Notes: generated from the sequence alone by a model not told the origin. A stretch of DNA of 64,000 bases from JALORV01 sp963702595 (GCA_963702595.1 CAVPDC010000014.1:1-64000); one strand, 5' to 3'. Positions 37,892 to 47,289 are shown, counted from the first letter of the stretch. Numbers and translations: made by a program.

Positions 37892-38692
37892 TCATTCCCC
37901 TGGCAGCACGAAGCCGTACTGACGCAGGATGCCACGCGCCGGCGCGGACTGCAGATAGCGGTAAAACATCGTGGCCGTATCACCGGCACGGCGTGTGAGG
38001 ACCATGCGCTGCCGCAGGGGCCGATGCAGCGACTCGGCAATCAGCACATGCTGCCCCTGCCGCGCGACCTCAGGCGCAAGAGCCAGCGAGAGCGCTATCA
38101 CGCCTGCCTCGGCGCTCCCCGACGTGACGAACTGGGCCGTCTGCGCGATGTTCTCCCCGAGCACGAGCTTCGGCTGGACAAGCTGCCACAGGCCCAGCGC
38201 TTGCAGCGCCTGCTGCGCCGCGCGGCCGTACGGCGCGTGTTCCGGATTGGCGATCGCGAACTTGCGCACGCCACTCCATCCGGCACGCAAACCCTGCAGG
38301 TCCGCATCCAGCTTCAGGGCCGTCCCGCGCGGTGTGAAAAGCACGATGCGGCCAATGCCGTACAAGGTGCCGCGATCGCGCGTCAGCCCGGCGTCGGCCA
38401 GTTTGAACACGAAGTCCTCGTCGGCCGACATGAAGAGTTCGAACGGAGCGCCTTGCTGTATCTGGCGGGCGAAATTGCCGGACGATCCGAAATTGAGCGC
38501 GACGCGGTGGCCGGTATCGGCCTCGAACCGGGCCGCGACATCATCGAGGGCGAACTTGAGGTCGCTGGCGGCCGCGATGACCGGCGCCTTGTCCTCGGCG
38601 CGCGCAGCGCCTCCCACGGCCACGGCGAGGCCGAGCGCGCCGACGAGCGTCCGAAGGATCATGCAAACCACGAGCCGGGACCGGGATCGCAT
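37892..38692 (-). CDS. modA: molybdate ABC transporter substrate-binding protein
   Basis: A periplasmic oxyanion-binding protein. After a signal peptide ending ARAED, the mature protein reads VIAAASDLKFALDDVAARFEADTGHRVALNFGSSGNFARQIQQGAPFELFMSADEDF, the ModA pattern, and ends with RGILRQYGFVLPGE. Starts at 38737, 38692 and 38662 are all in frame; I use 38692 (MRSRSRLVV), which gives a short basic n-region. It follows polA on the same strand, so polA transcription may continue into modABC. Confidence 0.88.
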   Translation of the reverse strand: MRSRSRLVVCMILRTLVGALGLAVAVGGAARAEDKAPVIAAASDLKFALDDVAARFEADTGHRVALNFGSSGNFARQIQQGAPFELFMSADEDFVFKLADAGLTRDRGTLYGIGRIVLFTPRGTALKLDADLQGLRAGWSGVRKFAIANPEHAPYGRAAQQALQALGLWQLVQPKLVLGENIAQTAQFVTSGSAEAGVIALSLALAPEVARQGQHVLIAESLHRPLRQRMVLTRRAGDTATMFYRYLQSAPARGILRQYGFVLPGE

Positions 38693-38740
38693 CGCACGTC
38701 GCCGCGGCTGCGCGGTGCCTCGCGCCGTCCGCGCCATGGT

Positions 38741-41458
38741 TCAGTGGGCCTGGTCCCAGTTGTCGCCGACGCCGACGTCGGCGACCAGCGGCACGCGCAA
38801 CTGCGCGACGCCCGCCATCAGCGCCGGCACGTGCTCCGTCACGAGCGCGACTTCTGCGTCCGGCACTTCGAGCACGAGTTCGTCGTGCACCTGCATGACG
38901 AGCCGCGTGCCCAGCGCCTCACCCGCGATCCAGCGCGACACCGCGATCATCGCAAGCTTGATCAAATCCGCCGCCGTGCCCTGCATCGGCGCGTTGATCG
39001 CCGCCCTTTCCGCAGCGCCGCGTCGCGGGCCGTTCGGCGAGTTGATTTCCGACAGCCACAGGCGTCGGCCGAGTACGGTCTCCACATAGCCCTGCCGCTT
39101 GGCAAGCGCCCGCGTGTGCTCCATGTACTTCGCCACCCCGGGGTAGCGCATGAAGTAGCGGTCTATGTAGCTCCTGGCCGCCTCGCGCTCGATGCCGAGG
39201 TTGCCCGCCAGGCCGAACGCGCTCATGCCATAGATCAGGCCGAAGTTGATCACCTTGGCGTAGCGCCGCTGCTCGCTCGTGACCTCCGCGACAGGCACGC
39301 CGAAGACCTCCGACGCCGTGGCGCGGTGGATGTCCTCGCCCTTCGAAAACGCGTCGAGCAGCCCGACATCCTCCGAGATGTGCGCCATGATGCGCAGCTC
39401 GATCTGCGAGTAATCGGCGGACACGATCTGGTGGCCCGGCGGCGCGATGAACGCCTCGCGGATGCGGCGGCCCTCGGCGGTTCGGATCGGGATGTTCTGC
39501 AGGTTCGGATCCGACGACGACAGTCGCCCCGTGACGGCGATCGCCTGGCCATACGTGGTGTGCACGCGCCCTTGGGCATCGGCGCTCGCCGGCAGCTTGT
39601 CGCAGTAGGTCGACTTCAACTTCGCAAGACCCCGGTGCTCCAGCAGCACCTTCGGCAACGGGTAATCCTCGGCCAGCTTTTCCAGGACCTCCTCGTCGGT
39701 CGACGGCGCTCCGCTCGCCGTCTTCTTGACGACCGGCAGCTTCAGTTGCCCGAACAGGATCTCGCCGATCTGCTTCGGGCTGCCGAGGTTGAACGGTTGC
39801 CCCGCGAGTTCGGCGGCCTGTCGTTCGAGTTCGGCGATGCGCCGGGCGAGTTCGGCGCTCTGCGCTTCCAGCTTCGCGCGGTCGATCAGCACGCCGGTGC
39901 GCTCCATTTCGAACAGCACCTGGGCGACCGGCAGTTCGATGTCCTGGTAGATCGAACGCAGCTTCTCGTTCGGCTCGATGTGCGGCCACAGCGCATGATG
40001 CAGAGCGAGCGTGACCTCGGCATCCTCGGCGGCATACTCGGTAGCGCGATCGAGCGCGACTTCGTCGAATCGCAGCTGGTTCGCACCCTTGCCGCAAACC
40101 TCGGCGAACGTGATGGTCTTGCGCCCGAGATGGCGCTCGGCCAGCGAGTCTAGGTCGTGGCTGCGGTGCGCCTCGATCACGTACGACTCGAGCAACGTGT
40201 CGTGTGCGACGCCGGCGAGCCGCAGGCCATGGTTGGCGAACACATGCATGTCGTACTTCAGGTGCTGTCCGACCTTGCGGTGGTGCGGGCTCTCCAGCCA
40301 CGGACGCAGCGCCGCCAGCGTCTCGTTGAAAGGCAGCTGTTCCGGCACGCCAGCGTAGCTGTGTGCCAGCGGGATATAACAGGCCCGCAGCGGCTCAATC
40401 GACAGCGACAAGCCGACCAGGCGCGCCGCCATCGGATCGAGCGACGTCGTCTCGGTGTCGACGCAGGTCAGTTCGGCGGCGCCGATGCGCTGCAGCCAGG
40501 CATCGAGCTGTTCGCGCGTCAGGACGGTTTCGTACTCGGGCCGAGGCGCGTTAGCGTCCGGGGGACTCGCTTGCGCCGTCGCTGCAGGCGGATCGGCCGC
40601 GGCAGTCTGGCCGACTTCACGCAACCACGACTTGAACTCGTAACGGCCGTAGATTTCCCGCAACTGGCCCGGGTCTTCCTCGCGCATGGCGAGTGCGGCA
40701 AGCTCCGGCACGTGCGGCGCCAGATCGCAGTCGGTCTTGACGGTGACGAGCGTGCGGGCGGTCGGCAGCCACGGCAGTGCCTTGCGCAGATTGTCACCCA
40801 CGACGCCGCCGATCTCGCCGGCCCGCTCGACGACGGCATCGAGCGAGCCGTAGGACTGCAGCCACTTGGCCGCCGTCTTGGGCCCGACCTTTTCCACCCC
40901 GGGCACGTTGTCGACGCTGTCGCCGACCAAGGTCAGGTAATCGACGATGCGCGTCGGCGGCACGCCGAACTTGGCTTCAACGCCCGGCGCGTCGAGAGTT
41001 TCGCCGCTCATCGTGTTGACGAGCGTCGTGTGTTCGTCGACCAGCTGCGCAAGGTCCTTGTCGCCCGTAGAGATGACCGTGCGCAGTCCATACTGCGCCG
41101 CGTAGCGTGCCAGAGTGCCGATGACGTCGTCCGCCTCGATACCCTCGATCTCGATGACCGGCCAGCCGAGCGCCCGCGTTGCCGCATGGATCGGAGCGAT
41201 CTGTGCTACCAGATCCTCCGGCATGGCGGCCCGATTTGCCTTGTATTCGGCGTAAAGGTCGTCACGAAAGGTCTTACCCTTGGCATCGAAGACGCACGCG
41301 AGGTAGTCGGCCGGAACCTGCTGCCGCAGCGTGCGCAGCATCGATATGAAGCCGCGCAGCGCCCCCGTCGGCTCACCCGCCGCCGTGCGCAGGTCGGGGA
41401 GCGCGTGATAGGCGCGGTACAGATAGCTCGATCCGTCGAGCAGCAACAGCGTTTTCAT
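38741..41458 (-). CDS. polA: DNA polymerase I
   Basis: A 905-residue repair polymerase with all three domains: the N-terminal 5'-3' exonuclease (MKTLLLLDGSSYLYRAYHALPDLR, VDYLTLVGDSVDNVPGV), a proofreading domain with intact DxE (CVDTETTSLDP), and the family A polymerase with SADYSQIELRIMAH, the O-helix region RRYAKVINFGLIYGMS and motif C MQVHDELVLEVP. It processes Okazaki primers and repair gaps. Start ATG 41458; eight upstream in-frame codons are possible but unneeded. Confidence 0.96.
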   Translation of the reverse strand: MKTLLLLDGSSYLYRAYHALPDLRTAAGEPTGALRGFISMLRTLRQQVPADYLACVFDAKGKTFRDDLYAEYKANRAAMPEDLVAQIAPIHAATRALGWPVIEIEGIEADDVIGTLARYAAQYGLRTVISTGDKDLAQLVDEHTTLVNTMSGETLDAPGVEAKFGVPPTRIVDYLTLVGDSVDNVPGVEKVGPKTAAKWLQSYGSLDAVVERAGEIGGVVGDNLRKALPWLPTARTLVTVKTDCDLAPHVPELAALAMREEDPGQLREIYGRYEFKSWLREVGQTAAADPPAATAQASPPDANAPRPEYETVLTREQLDAWLQRIGAAELTCVDTETTSLDPMAARLVGLSLSIEPLRACYIPLAHSYAGVPEQLPFNETLAALRPWLESPHHRKVGQHLKYDMHVFANHGLRLAGVAHDTLLESYVIEAHRSHDLDSLAERHLGRKTITFAEVCGKGANQLRFDEVALDRATEYAAEDAEVTLALHHALWPHIEPNEKLRSIYQDIELPVAQVLFEMERTGVLIDRAKLEAQSAELARRIAELERQAAELAGQPFNLGSPKQIGEILFGQLKLPVVKKTASGAPSTDEEVLEKLAEDYPLPKVLLEHRGLAKLKSTYCDKLPASADAQGRVHTTYGQAIAVTGRLSSSDPNLQNIPIRTAEGRRIREAFIAPPGHQIVSADYSQIELRIMAHISEDVGLLDAFSKGEDIHRATASEVFGVPVAEVTSEQRRYAKVINFGLIYGMSAFGLAGNLGIEREAARSYIDRYFMRYPGVAKYMEHTRALAKRQGYVETVLGRRLWLSEINSPNGPRRGAAERAAINAPMQGTAADLIKLAMIAVSRWIAGEALGTRLVMQVHDELVLEVPDAEVALVTEHVPALMAGVAQLRVPLVADVGVGDNWDQAH

Positions 41459-41515
41459 GGAGGATTCAGAGTGCTCGACCACCGCAAGAACATACCCAGC
41501 CTGCGCGCAGTCACG

Positions 41516-42208
41516 ATGCCCGAGCGCGCCACCAGCCAGAAGGCACGGGAGTCATGGCAGCTATGGGGGATTATTTCAGAGTTCGTTGAGGCGACCGAGC
41601 GCCTGTCGGAGATCCGCCCGGCCGTATCGATCTTCGGCAGCGCGCGCACGCGTCCCGGCACCCCGCAGTACGAACTGACGGTCGAAATCGCGCGCAAGCT
41701 GTCGGATGCCGGATTCGCGGTCATCAGTGGTGGCGGGCCGGGCATCATGGAGGCCGCGAACAAGGGCGCGTTCGAAGGGGCGTCGCCCTCGGTCGGACTG
41801 AACATCGAACTTCCGTTCGAACAGTCCGGCAACGCTTACCAGGACATCTCGCTGCGCTTCAGGCACTTTTTTGCGCGCAAGGTGGCGTTCGTCAAGTACG
41901 CCGCGGCGTATGTCGTGATGCCGGGCGGCTTTGGAACGCTCGACGAACTCAGCGAGGCGCTGACGCTGATGCAGACCGGCAAAGGCCGGAAAATGCCTGT
42001 CGTGCTCGTCGGCTCCGCGTTCTGGAGTGGCCTGCTCGCCTGGATGCGGGAGACGCTCGCGTCCGAAGGCATGATCAACGACACCGACCTCGAGATGATG
42101 CGCGTCGTCGACGACAGCGACTCCGTCGTCAACGCGCTGTTCGATTTCTACGATGCACGCGGCTTTGCGCAGACGGCGAGCGAACGCGAGCAGTTGCTGT
42201 ACCTGTGA
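41516..42208 (+). CDS. LOG family (lysine decarboxylase-like) nucleotide phosphoribohydrolase
   Basis: A 230-residue Rossmann protein of the TIGR00730 family: SIFGSARTRPG, VISGGGPGIMEAANKGAFEG and the catalytic PGGFGTLDELSEALTLMQTGK. Characterised members cleave the N-glycosidic bond of nucleoside 5'-monophosphates such as cytokinin ribotides, AMP or IMP. The exact substrate is unknown. Start ATG 41516 (MPERATSQKARESW). Divergent from polA across 57 bases. Confidence 0.9.
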   Translation: MPERATSQKARESWQLWGIISEFVEATERLSEIRPAVSIFGSARTRPGTPQYELTVEIARKLSDAGFAVISGGGPGIMEAANKGAFEGASPSVGLNIELPFEQSGNAYQDISLRFRHFFARKVAFVKYAAAYVVMPGGFGTLDELSEALTLMQTGKGRKMPVVLVGSAFWSGLLAWMRETLASEGMINDTDLEMMRVVDDSDSVVNALFDFYDARGFAQTASEREQLLYL

Positions 42209-42303
42209 TGGTGAGACCCATGCTCCCGGCTGTGCCAGCCCTTCGGAAGCGGCAGCCCTCCGAGATGGCAGCCCCAAATGGCCGCACGGGTAAACTTCAA
42301 GTC

Positions 42304-42855
42304 ATGGGTGAGATGAAAGAGATGACTCGCAACCGCTGCTGCCTGGGGCTCGCCTGCGCGCTCCTGGTGCTGGGCGTGCCCGTGGCGGCCCATGCACAGG
42401 CCGCCGAAAGGCCGTCGACGCCGGCCGCGAGCGGTGCCACTACGGCGCAGCCTGCACCATCCACTGCTGCGCCGCGGACGCGTATCGAGTTGTCGCCGGC
42501 CGAACGGCAGGCCCTGGACGGCACCCCTGCGTCGACGCGGTCGACTGCACCCACCCGCGATGAGTTGCTGCCGACGGCGGACGATGCCCATGCGCTCCAG
42601 CCCGCAGAAGAAAGGCAAACCGTCATCGAGCAGGTGCGTACGCCGAACCGCACGACCGAGATTCGCGTCACGCCGGCGCTGACGGGCCGCACCTATACGA
42701 TGACTACCCGCGAGGGACGCCAGCCGTTGTCGGCCACAGGCAGTGCGCCGGGGCTGTCGGTGCCCAAGTTCTTCACCTTCGAGTTCGGAGGGCCGGAGGA
42801 ACGCCCGGCGCCGACGTTGCCGCCGCCCCCGCCCACGTCCTCGACGCCGCGTTAG
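42304..42855 (+). CDS. secreted hypothetical protein
   Basis: About 183 residues. A signal peptide (RNRCCLGLACALLVLGVPVAAHAQ) leads into an Ala/Pro/Thr-rich region without recognised domains and a Pro-rich tail (PAPTLPPPPPTSS). ATGs at 42304, 42313 and 42322 are all possible starts, the last with GAAAGAG just upstream. It lies just ahead of thrB, 20 bases from its start. No family is recognised. Confidence 0.55.
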   Translation: MGEMKEMTRNRCCLGLACALLVLGVPVAAHAQAAERPSTPAASGATTAQPAPSTAAPRTRIELSPAERQALDGTPASTRSTAPTRDELLPTADDAHALQPAEERQTVIEQVRTPNRTTEIRVTPALTGRTYTMTTREGRQPLSATGSAPGLSVPKFFTFEFGGPEERPAPTLPPPPPTSSTPR

Positions 42856-42874
42856 GTCGCCGGCCTCTCCATCG

Positions 42875-43855
42875 ATGGCCGTTTTCACCGCGCTCACACG
42901 CGCTGAAGCCGCGAGCTTCCTGACGCAGTTCAACGTGGGAGAACTCGTTGACCTGCAGGGGATCGCCTCCGGCATCGAGAACACCAACTATTTCCTGACG
43001 ACGAGCCAGGGCCGGTATGTCCTGACCGTCTTCGAGCGCCTGACTTTCAAGCAGCTGCCGTTCTATCTCGAGCTGATGCGGCACCTCGCGCGCCGCGGGC
43101 TTCCGGTCCCGGCGCCGCAGGAGAATCGCAGCGGTGCTTTGCTGTCGGAAGTGAGGGGCAAGCCCGCCGCCATCGTCACCCGGCTCGACGGCCAAGCCGT
43201 GGTCCAGCCGACGCCGACCCACTGCGCGCTGGTCGGCGATGTGCTTGCGCGCATGCACAAGGCCGGGGCGGACTTCCCGCTGTTCCAGCCGCACCTGCGC
43301 GGTATTGGCTGGTGGAAGGAGTCGGTGCCAGAGCTCGAGCCGCACATCCCCGACGATGTCTTCCAGCGCCTGGCCGACGAGCTGGTCTACCAGGACAGCT
43401 TCTTTCGCAGCGCGCGCTTCGAGCGCCTGCCGGCTGGCCCGATCCACGCCGACCTTTTCCGCGACAACGTGCTGATCGTCAGCGGCAGCGCCGGAGATGC
43501 GATCGGCGGCTTGATCGACTTCTACTTCGCGGGTTGCTCCATCTGGCTCTTCGACCTGGCGGTCACGATGAACGACTGGTGCATCGACCTCGCCACGGGT
43601 GCCTTCGATGCCCCGCGCGCACAGGCGATGATCGAGGCCTATCACGCGGTGCGGCCACTGACTGAAGAAGAACATGAGTGCTGGCGCACCGTGCTGCGCG
43701 CTGCGGCGCTGCGGTTCTGGATTTCGCGCCTGTACGACTACTACCTGCCGCGTCCGGCCGAGGTCCTGACGCCGCACGATCCCACCCACTTCGAGCGCAT
43801 CCTCGCGCACCGGATCGGGGACGCCGTGCTTCCCTGGGTCAGTGCGGCGGCATGA
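42875..43855 (+). CDS. thrB: homoserine kinase, ThrB (APH-fold) type
   Basis: A 326-residue aminoglycoside-phosphotransferase-fold homoserine kinase, the form used by many betaproteobacteria in place of the GHMP type. Recognisable segments are MAVFTALTRAEAASFLTQFNVG, SGIENTNYFLTT, YVLTVFERLTFKQLPFYLELMRHLA, the Brenner-type catalytic GPIHADLFRDNVL and the metal site GGLIDFYFAGCSIWLFDLAVTMNDWC. It phosphorylates L-homoserine for threonine synthesis. Start ATG 42875. Confidence 0.94.
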   Translation: MAVFTALTRAEAASFLTQFNVGELVDLQGIASGIENTNYFLTTSQGRYVLTVFERLTFKQLPFYLELMRHLARRGLPVPAPQENRSGALLSEVRGKPAAIVTRLDGQAVVQPTPTHCALVGDVLARMHKAGADFPLFQPHLRGIGWWKESVPELEPHIPDDVFQRLADELVYQDSFFRSARFERLPAGPIHADLFRDNVLIVSGSAGDAIGGLIDFYFAGCSIWLFDLAVTMNDWCIDLATGAFDAPRAQAMIEAYHAVRPLTEEEHECWRTVLRAAALRFWISRLYDYYLPRPAEVLTPHDPTHFERILAHRIGDAVLPWVSAAA

Positions 43856-43878
43856 TCGCGCGCCGATAGAATCGAGCC

Positions 43879-44664
43879 ATGCACGTGAGAACACTGTCGG
43901 CTGCCGCCGGCTGGGCCTGGCTGCGCGAGGGGTTGCAAATCCTGCGGCGGCAGGCCTTCGCGTTCACGGCGCTGATCATCCTGTATTCGATGGTCCTGAT
44001 GCTGGTGGCGAACATACCGCTGGTGGGCCTGCCGCTCGCGGCCATCCTCGTCCCGTTCGGTACGCTGGGCATCACCGCGGCCGGGCGCGATGCCGAACGC
44101 AACGTGATGCCACTGCCGTCATTACTGATCGATGGCTTCAAGGGACCTCAGCGCAACGCGCTGCTGAAGCTCGGTGTCGTCCACGCCGGCCTGATCCTTG
44201 TGTTGGTGGTGATTACCACGCTCTTCGCACGCGACGAACTGGCGAACTGGCAGATCGTCGAAGGACAGGTCGACTCGGCAACGGTTGCCGCGAACATGCC
44301 TTGGGACGCCATCTCCGTAGCCGCGCTGGTCTACCTGCCGATCCTGATGCTGACCTGGTTCGCGCCGCAGCTCGTGGCCTGGCATCGGCAGCCGGTCGCG
44401 AAGGCCCTTTTCTTTTCGCTCTTCGCCTGCTGGCGCAACCGCTGGCCGTTTCTCGTGCTCGGGCTCGCTTTCACAGCCCTGGTCGTCGCCGTATCCTGGC
44501 TCTTCTCCATGCTGATGAGCGTACTGGGCGTATCCCCGCAACTGGGATCGATGCTGCTCGCGCCGATTGCGCTGCTGCTGACGAGCGTCGCCTACTCGAC
44601 GCAATACCCGATCTATCGGGCGGTGCTGGAGCCGCCGTCGATACTGACTCCCCCGACCACGTAG
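43879..44664 (+). CDS. BPSS1780-type polytopic membrane protein
   Basis: A 261-residue inner-membrane protein with about six helices. It opens GWAWLREGLQILRRQAFAFTAL and contains the family's GLPLAAILVPFGTLGITAAGRDAERNVMPLPS stretch and FAPQLVAWHRQPVAKALFFSLFACWRN. The family (BPSS1780) is common in Burkholderiales next to thrB or polA. Function unknown. It starts 23 bases after thrB and is probably cotranscribed. Confidence 0.87.
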   Translation: MHVRTLSAAAGWAWLREGLQILRRQAFAFTALIILYSMVLMLVANIPLVGLPLAAILVPFGTLGITAAGRDAERNVMPLPSLLIDGFKGPQRNALLKLGVVHAGLILVLVVITTLFARDELANWQIVEGQVDSATVAANMPWDAISVAALVYLPILMLTWFAPQLVAWHRQPVAKALFFSLFACWRNRWPFLVLGLAFTALVVAVSWLFSMLMSVLGVSPQLGSMLLAPIALLLTSVAYSTQYPIYRAVLEPPSILTPPTT

Positions 44665-44720
44665 CGCCTCGCATGTGCGCGAGTCGCGCTCTGCGGCGCG
44701 CACGTGCATGCTCGGCGGCA

Positions 44721-44743
44721 CGGTTCGCGCGTTGCGCGAACCG
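44721..44743. terminator. perfect hairpin after the thrB-membrane protein operon
   Basis: Ten-base arms CGGTTCGCGC and GCGCGAACCG enclose a 3-base loop GTT, 57 bases after the stop of the BPSS1780-type gene. A transcription terminator for the plus-strand operon is likely, although the following sequence is not T-rich. Confidence 0.5.
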
Positions 44744-44756
44744 CTCAAGACTGAAC

Positions 44757-44981
44757 AGTCGGCTGCGCTCCGGAGCGGCCGAGCGCTCCGCCGACCAATA
44801 ACGGCACTGCACTCACCCTGGCCCTCTCGCCAAGCGAGAGGGAGTGAGGCACTCCTCCCTACGCCCTCCTCGCCCGGCGAGGAGGGAAAGGAAATTCGGG
44901 CACTGCGTGGCAGGTCGCTGGGTGGAGTGCCTGCCCTTGTACTTCGGCGGAGCGCGCGGCCGCTCCGGAGCGCAGCCGACT
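44757..44981. mobile_element. 225-bp MITE-like element with 38-bp terminal inverted repeats
   Basis: The left arm (44757-44794) and right arm (44944-44981) are reverse complements over 38 bases with one mismatch; the outer 24 bases are perfect (left arm begins AGTCGGCTGCG). The 149-base interior encodes nothing and contains two further palindromes: CCCTCTCG/CGAGAGGG at 44822-44842 and CCCTCCTCGCC/GGCGAGGAGGG at 44864-44886. The trinucleotide AAC flanks both ends (44754-44756 and 44982-44984), a possible target duplication. It sits between convergent genes, where insertion is harmless. A large two-sided terminator or REP-type repeat is the alternative. Confidence 0.55.
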
Positions 44982-45007
44982 AACTAGTCTGCGTCGCGAG
45001 TGCACGT

Positions 45008-45034
45008 GCAAGGCCCGGCTACGCCGGGACTTGC
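45008..45034. terminator. hairpin downstream of the uvrD helicase gene
   Basis: Twelve-base arms (GCAAGGCCCGGC and GCCGGGACTTGC, one mismatch) enclose loop TAC, 20 bases past the stop of the minus-strand helicase gene. A probable terminator in the convergent intergenic region. Confidence 0.5.
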
Positions 45035-45053
45035 GTACACGAGCGGCGAAGGG

Positions 45054-47264
45054 TTACGCCGGCATCAGCTTGGCGACCGCGAGCGCCAGCCACTTGACGC
45101 CCTGGTGCCCGAAGTTGACCTGCGCACGCGCATCGTCGCCGCTGCCCTCGAGGTTGATGACCACGCCCTCGCCGAAGCGCGCGTGCCGGACGGTTTGCCC
45201 GACGCGGACACCGTGTGCCGACGCGCTGCGCGGCGGCGGCGCGGAGGGCCGCGCCGGCGTTACACCGGCGCCGTGCCACTGTCCAAAGCGCCCGCCAGCA
45301 CCTGCCTGCACGCGTGGGGTCAACCACTTGACCGCCACCTCCGGCAACTCGGCGAGGAAGCGCGACTTCAGGCCATAGCGCGTCTGCCCGTGCAGGAGCC
45401 GACTCTGCGCAAAACTGATGTAAAGCCGCCGGCGCGCGCGCGTGATCGCGACATACATCAGGCGTCGCTCTTCCTCCAGGCCGTCCTGTTCAGTGAGGCT
45501 GTTCTCGTGCGGAAACAGCCCCTCTTCCAGCCCCGTGATGAACACCGCGTGGAATTCGAGCCCCTTGGCCGCATGCACTGTCATCAGCTGCAGCGCGTCC
45601 TGCCCCGCCTCGGCCTGGTTGTCGCCGGCCTCGAGCGATGCGTGCGACAGGAAGGCGGCGAGCGGCGACGGGATCTGCGTGGCGCTGTCCTCCGCATTCG
45701 CCTGCGCGGCGGGCGCGTCCTGCGTGTAGCCCTCCTCGGCAATGAAGGCCGCCGCCGCATTGACCAGCTCGTTCAGGTTCTCGATGCGCTCCTGTCCTTC
45801 CTTTTCATTCTGGTAGTGCAGGATCAGGCCGCTGCGCTGGATCACCGCGTCGACGATTTCTGCCAGCGGCAACTGGGCGGTCTCGAATCGAAGGGTTTCG
45901 ATCAGCTTGACGAAAGCCGCGAGATTCGCACCGCCCTTGCCGCTCATGCTGCCGACTGCGGCGTACAGGCTCAGACTGCTGGGCCGCGCCGCGTCGGCGA
46001 GCTGCTCAAGCGTGCGCGCGCCGATGCCGCGCGGCGGGAAGTTGACGACCCGGAGGAATGCCGTGTCGTCGGCCGGGTTCTCGATCAGGCGCAGGTAGGC
46101 GAGCGCGTGCTTGATCTCGGCGCGCTCGAAGAAGCGGAGCCCCCCATAGACGCGGTAGGGAATTGCCGCGTTGAATAGCGCATGTTCGAGCACGCGCGAC
46201 TGCGCGTTCGAGCGGTAAAGAACGGCGACTTCCGAGCGCAGGTGGCCCTCGGCGATCAGGCCCTTGACCTCTTCGACCAGCCACGCGGCTTCGTAGCCGT
46301 CGGTCTGCGCCTCGTAGATGCGGACCGGCTCGCCCTCGCCCGCGTCGGTCCACAGCTCCTTGCCGAGGCGACGCGCATTGTTGGCGATCAGGGCGTTGGC
46401 GGCATTCAGGATGTGGCCGACCGAACGGTAGTTCTGCTCGAGCTTGATCAGGTTCCGAACCCGGAACTCGCGCTCGAAGTCGGCCATGTTGCCGACATTG
46501 GCGCCACGGAAGGCGTAGATCGACTGATCGTCATCGCCGACCGCGAAAATGGCATTACTCGTTCCCGCAAGCTGCTTCAGCCATGCGTATTGCAGCTTGT
46601 TGGTGTCCTGGAACTCGTCGACGAGGATGTGGCGGAAGCGGCCCTGGTAGTGCTGCCGCAGGATCTCGTTCCGCTGCAGCAGTTCGTAGCAGCGCAGCAG
46701 CAGCTCCGAAAAGTCACAGACGCCTTCGCGATTGCACTGTGCGTCGTACATCGAATAGAGCTCGACGAACTTGCGGTTGTAGTCGTCGTTGACCTCGACG
46801 TCCTTTGCGCGCAGACCGGACTCCTTCGAGCTGTTGATGAAGAGCTGGACATTCCGAGGTGGAAAGCGTTCGTCGTCAATGCTGTTGGCCTTCAGCAGGC
46901 GCTTGATCGCGCCCAGCTGGTCGGCCGAGTCGAGGATCTGGAATGTGGCGGGCAGCCCCGCATCGCGGTGATGCGCCCGCAGCATGCGGTTGCACAGTCC
47001 GTGAAAGGTGCCGATCCACATGCCGCGGACGTTGATCGGCAACATCGCGGAGAGCCGCGTCAACATCTCCTTCGCCGCCTTGTTGGTGAAGGTGACTGCC
47101 AGCACGCCTTGCGGCGAGAGCTGGCCCGTCTGGATCAGCCAGGCAATGCGCGTTGTCAGAACACGTGTCTTGCCGCTGCCGGCACCGGCGAGGATCAGGG
47201 CAGATTGACTAGGAAGGGTGACGGCGGCGAGCTGGTGCTCGTTGAGGTTCTGCAGCAGGTTCAT
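45054..47264 (-). CDS. uvrD: UvrD/PcrA-type superfamily 1 DNA helicase
   Basis: A 736-residue 3'-5' helicase with the SF1 motifs in order: NLNEHQLAAV (Q motif), LAGAGSGKTRVLTTRI (motif I), TFTNKAAKEM (Ia), LVDEFQDTNKLQ (II), FAVGDDDQSIYAFRGA (III), LEQNYRS (IV), VHAAKGLEFHAVFI (V) and EEERRLMYVAITRAR (VI). The C-terminal tail (GVRVGQTVRHARFGEGVVINLEG) is the tudor-like domain that binds RNA polymerase in PcrA/UvrD. It acts in nucleotide excision and mismatch repair. Start ATG 47264. Confidence 0.95.
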   Translation of the reverse strand: MNLLQNLNEHQLAAVTLPSQSALILAGAGSGKTRVLTTRIAWLIQTGQLSPQGVLAVTFTNKAAKEMLTRLSAMLPINVRGMWIGTFHGLCNRMLRAHHRDAGLPATFQILDSADQLGAIKRLLKANSIDDERFPPRNVQLFINSSKESGLRAKDVEVNDDYNRKFVELYSMYDAQCNREGVCDFSELLLRCYELLQRNEILRQHYQGRFRHILVDEFQDTNKLQYAWLKQLAGTSNAIFAVGDDDQSIYAFRGANVGNMADFEREFRVRNLIKLEQNYRSVGHILNAANALIANNARRLGKELWTDAGEGEPVRIYEAQTDGYEAAWLVEEVKGLIAEGHLRSEVAVLYRSNAQSRVLEHALFNAAIPYRVYGGLRFFERAEIKHALAYLRLIENPADDTAFLRVVNFPPRGIGARTLEQLADAARPSSLSLYAAVGSMSGKGGANLAAFVKLIETLRFETAQLPLAEIVDAVIQRSGLILHYQNEKEGQERIENLNELVNAAAAFIAEEGYTQDAPAAQANAEDSATQIPSPLAAFLSHASLEAGDNQAEAGQDALQLMTVHAAKGLEFHAVFITGLEEGLFPHENSLTEQDGLEEERRLMYVAITRARRRLYISFAQSRLLHGQTRYGLKSRFLAELPEVAVKWLTPRVQAGAGGRFGQWHGAGVTPARPSAPPPRSASAHGVRVGQTVRHARFGEGVVINLEGSGDDARAQVNFGHQGVKWLALAVAKLMPA

Positions 47265-47289
47265 GGTCGGGCGCGAGTGTAGCGGCCCC

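Noticed and set aside
37178..40153. An antisense open frame of about 990 codons opposite modABC and polA
   Set aside because: It spans several well-supported genes and shows only the skewed Arg/Gln/His composition of a complementary-strand shadow.
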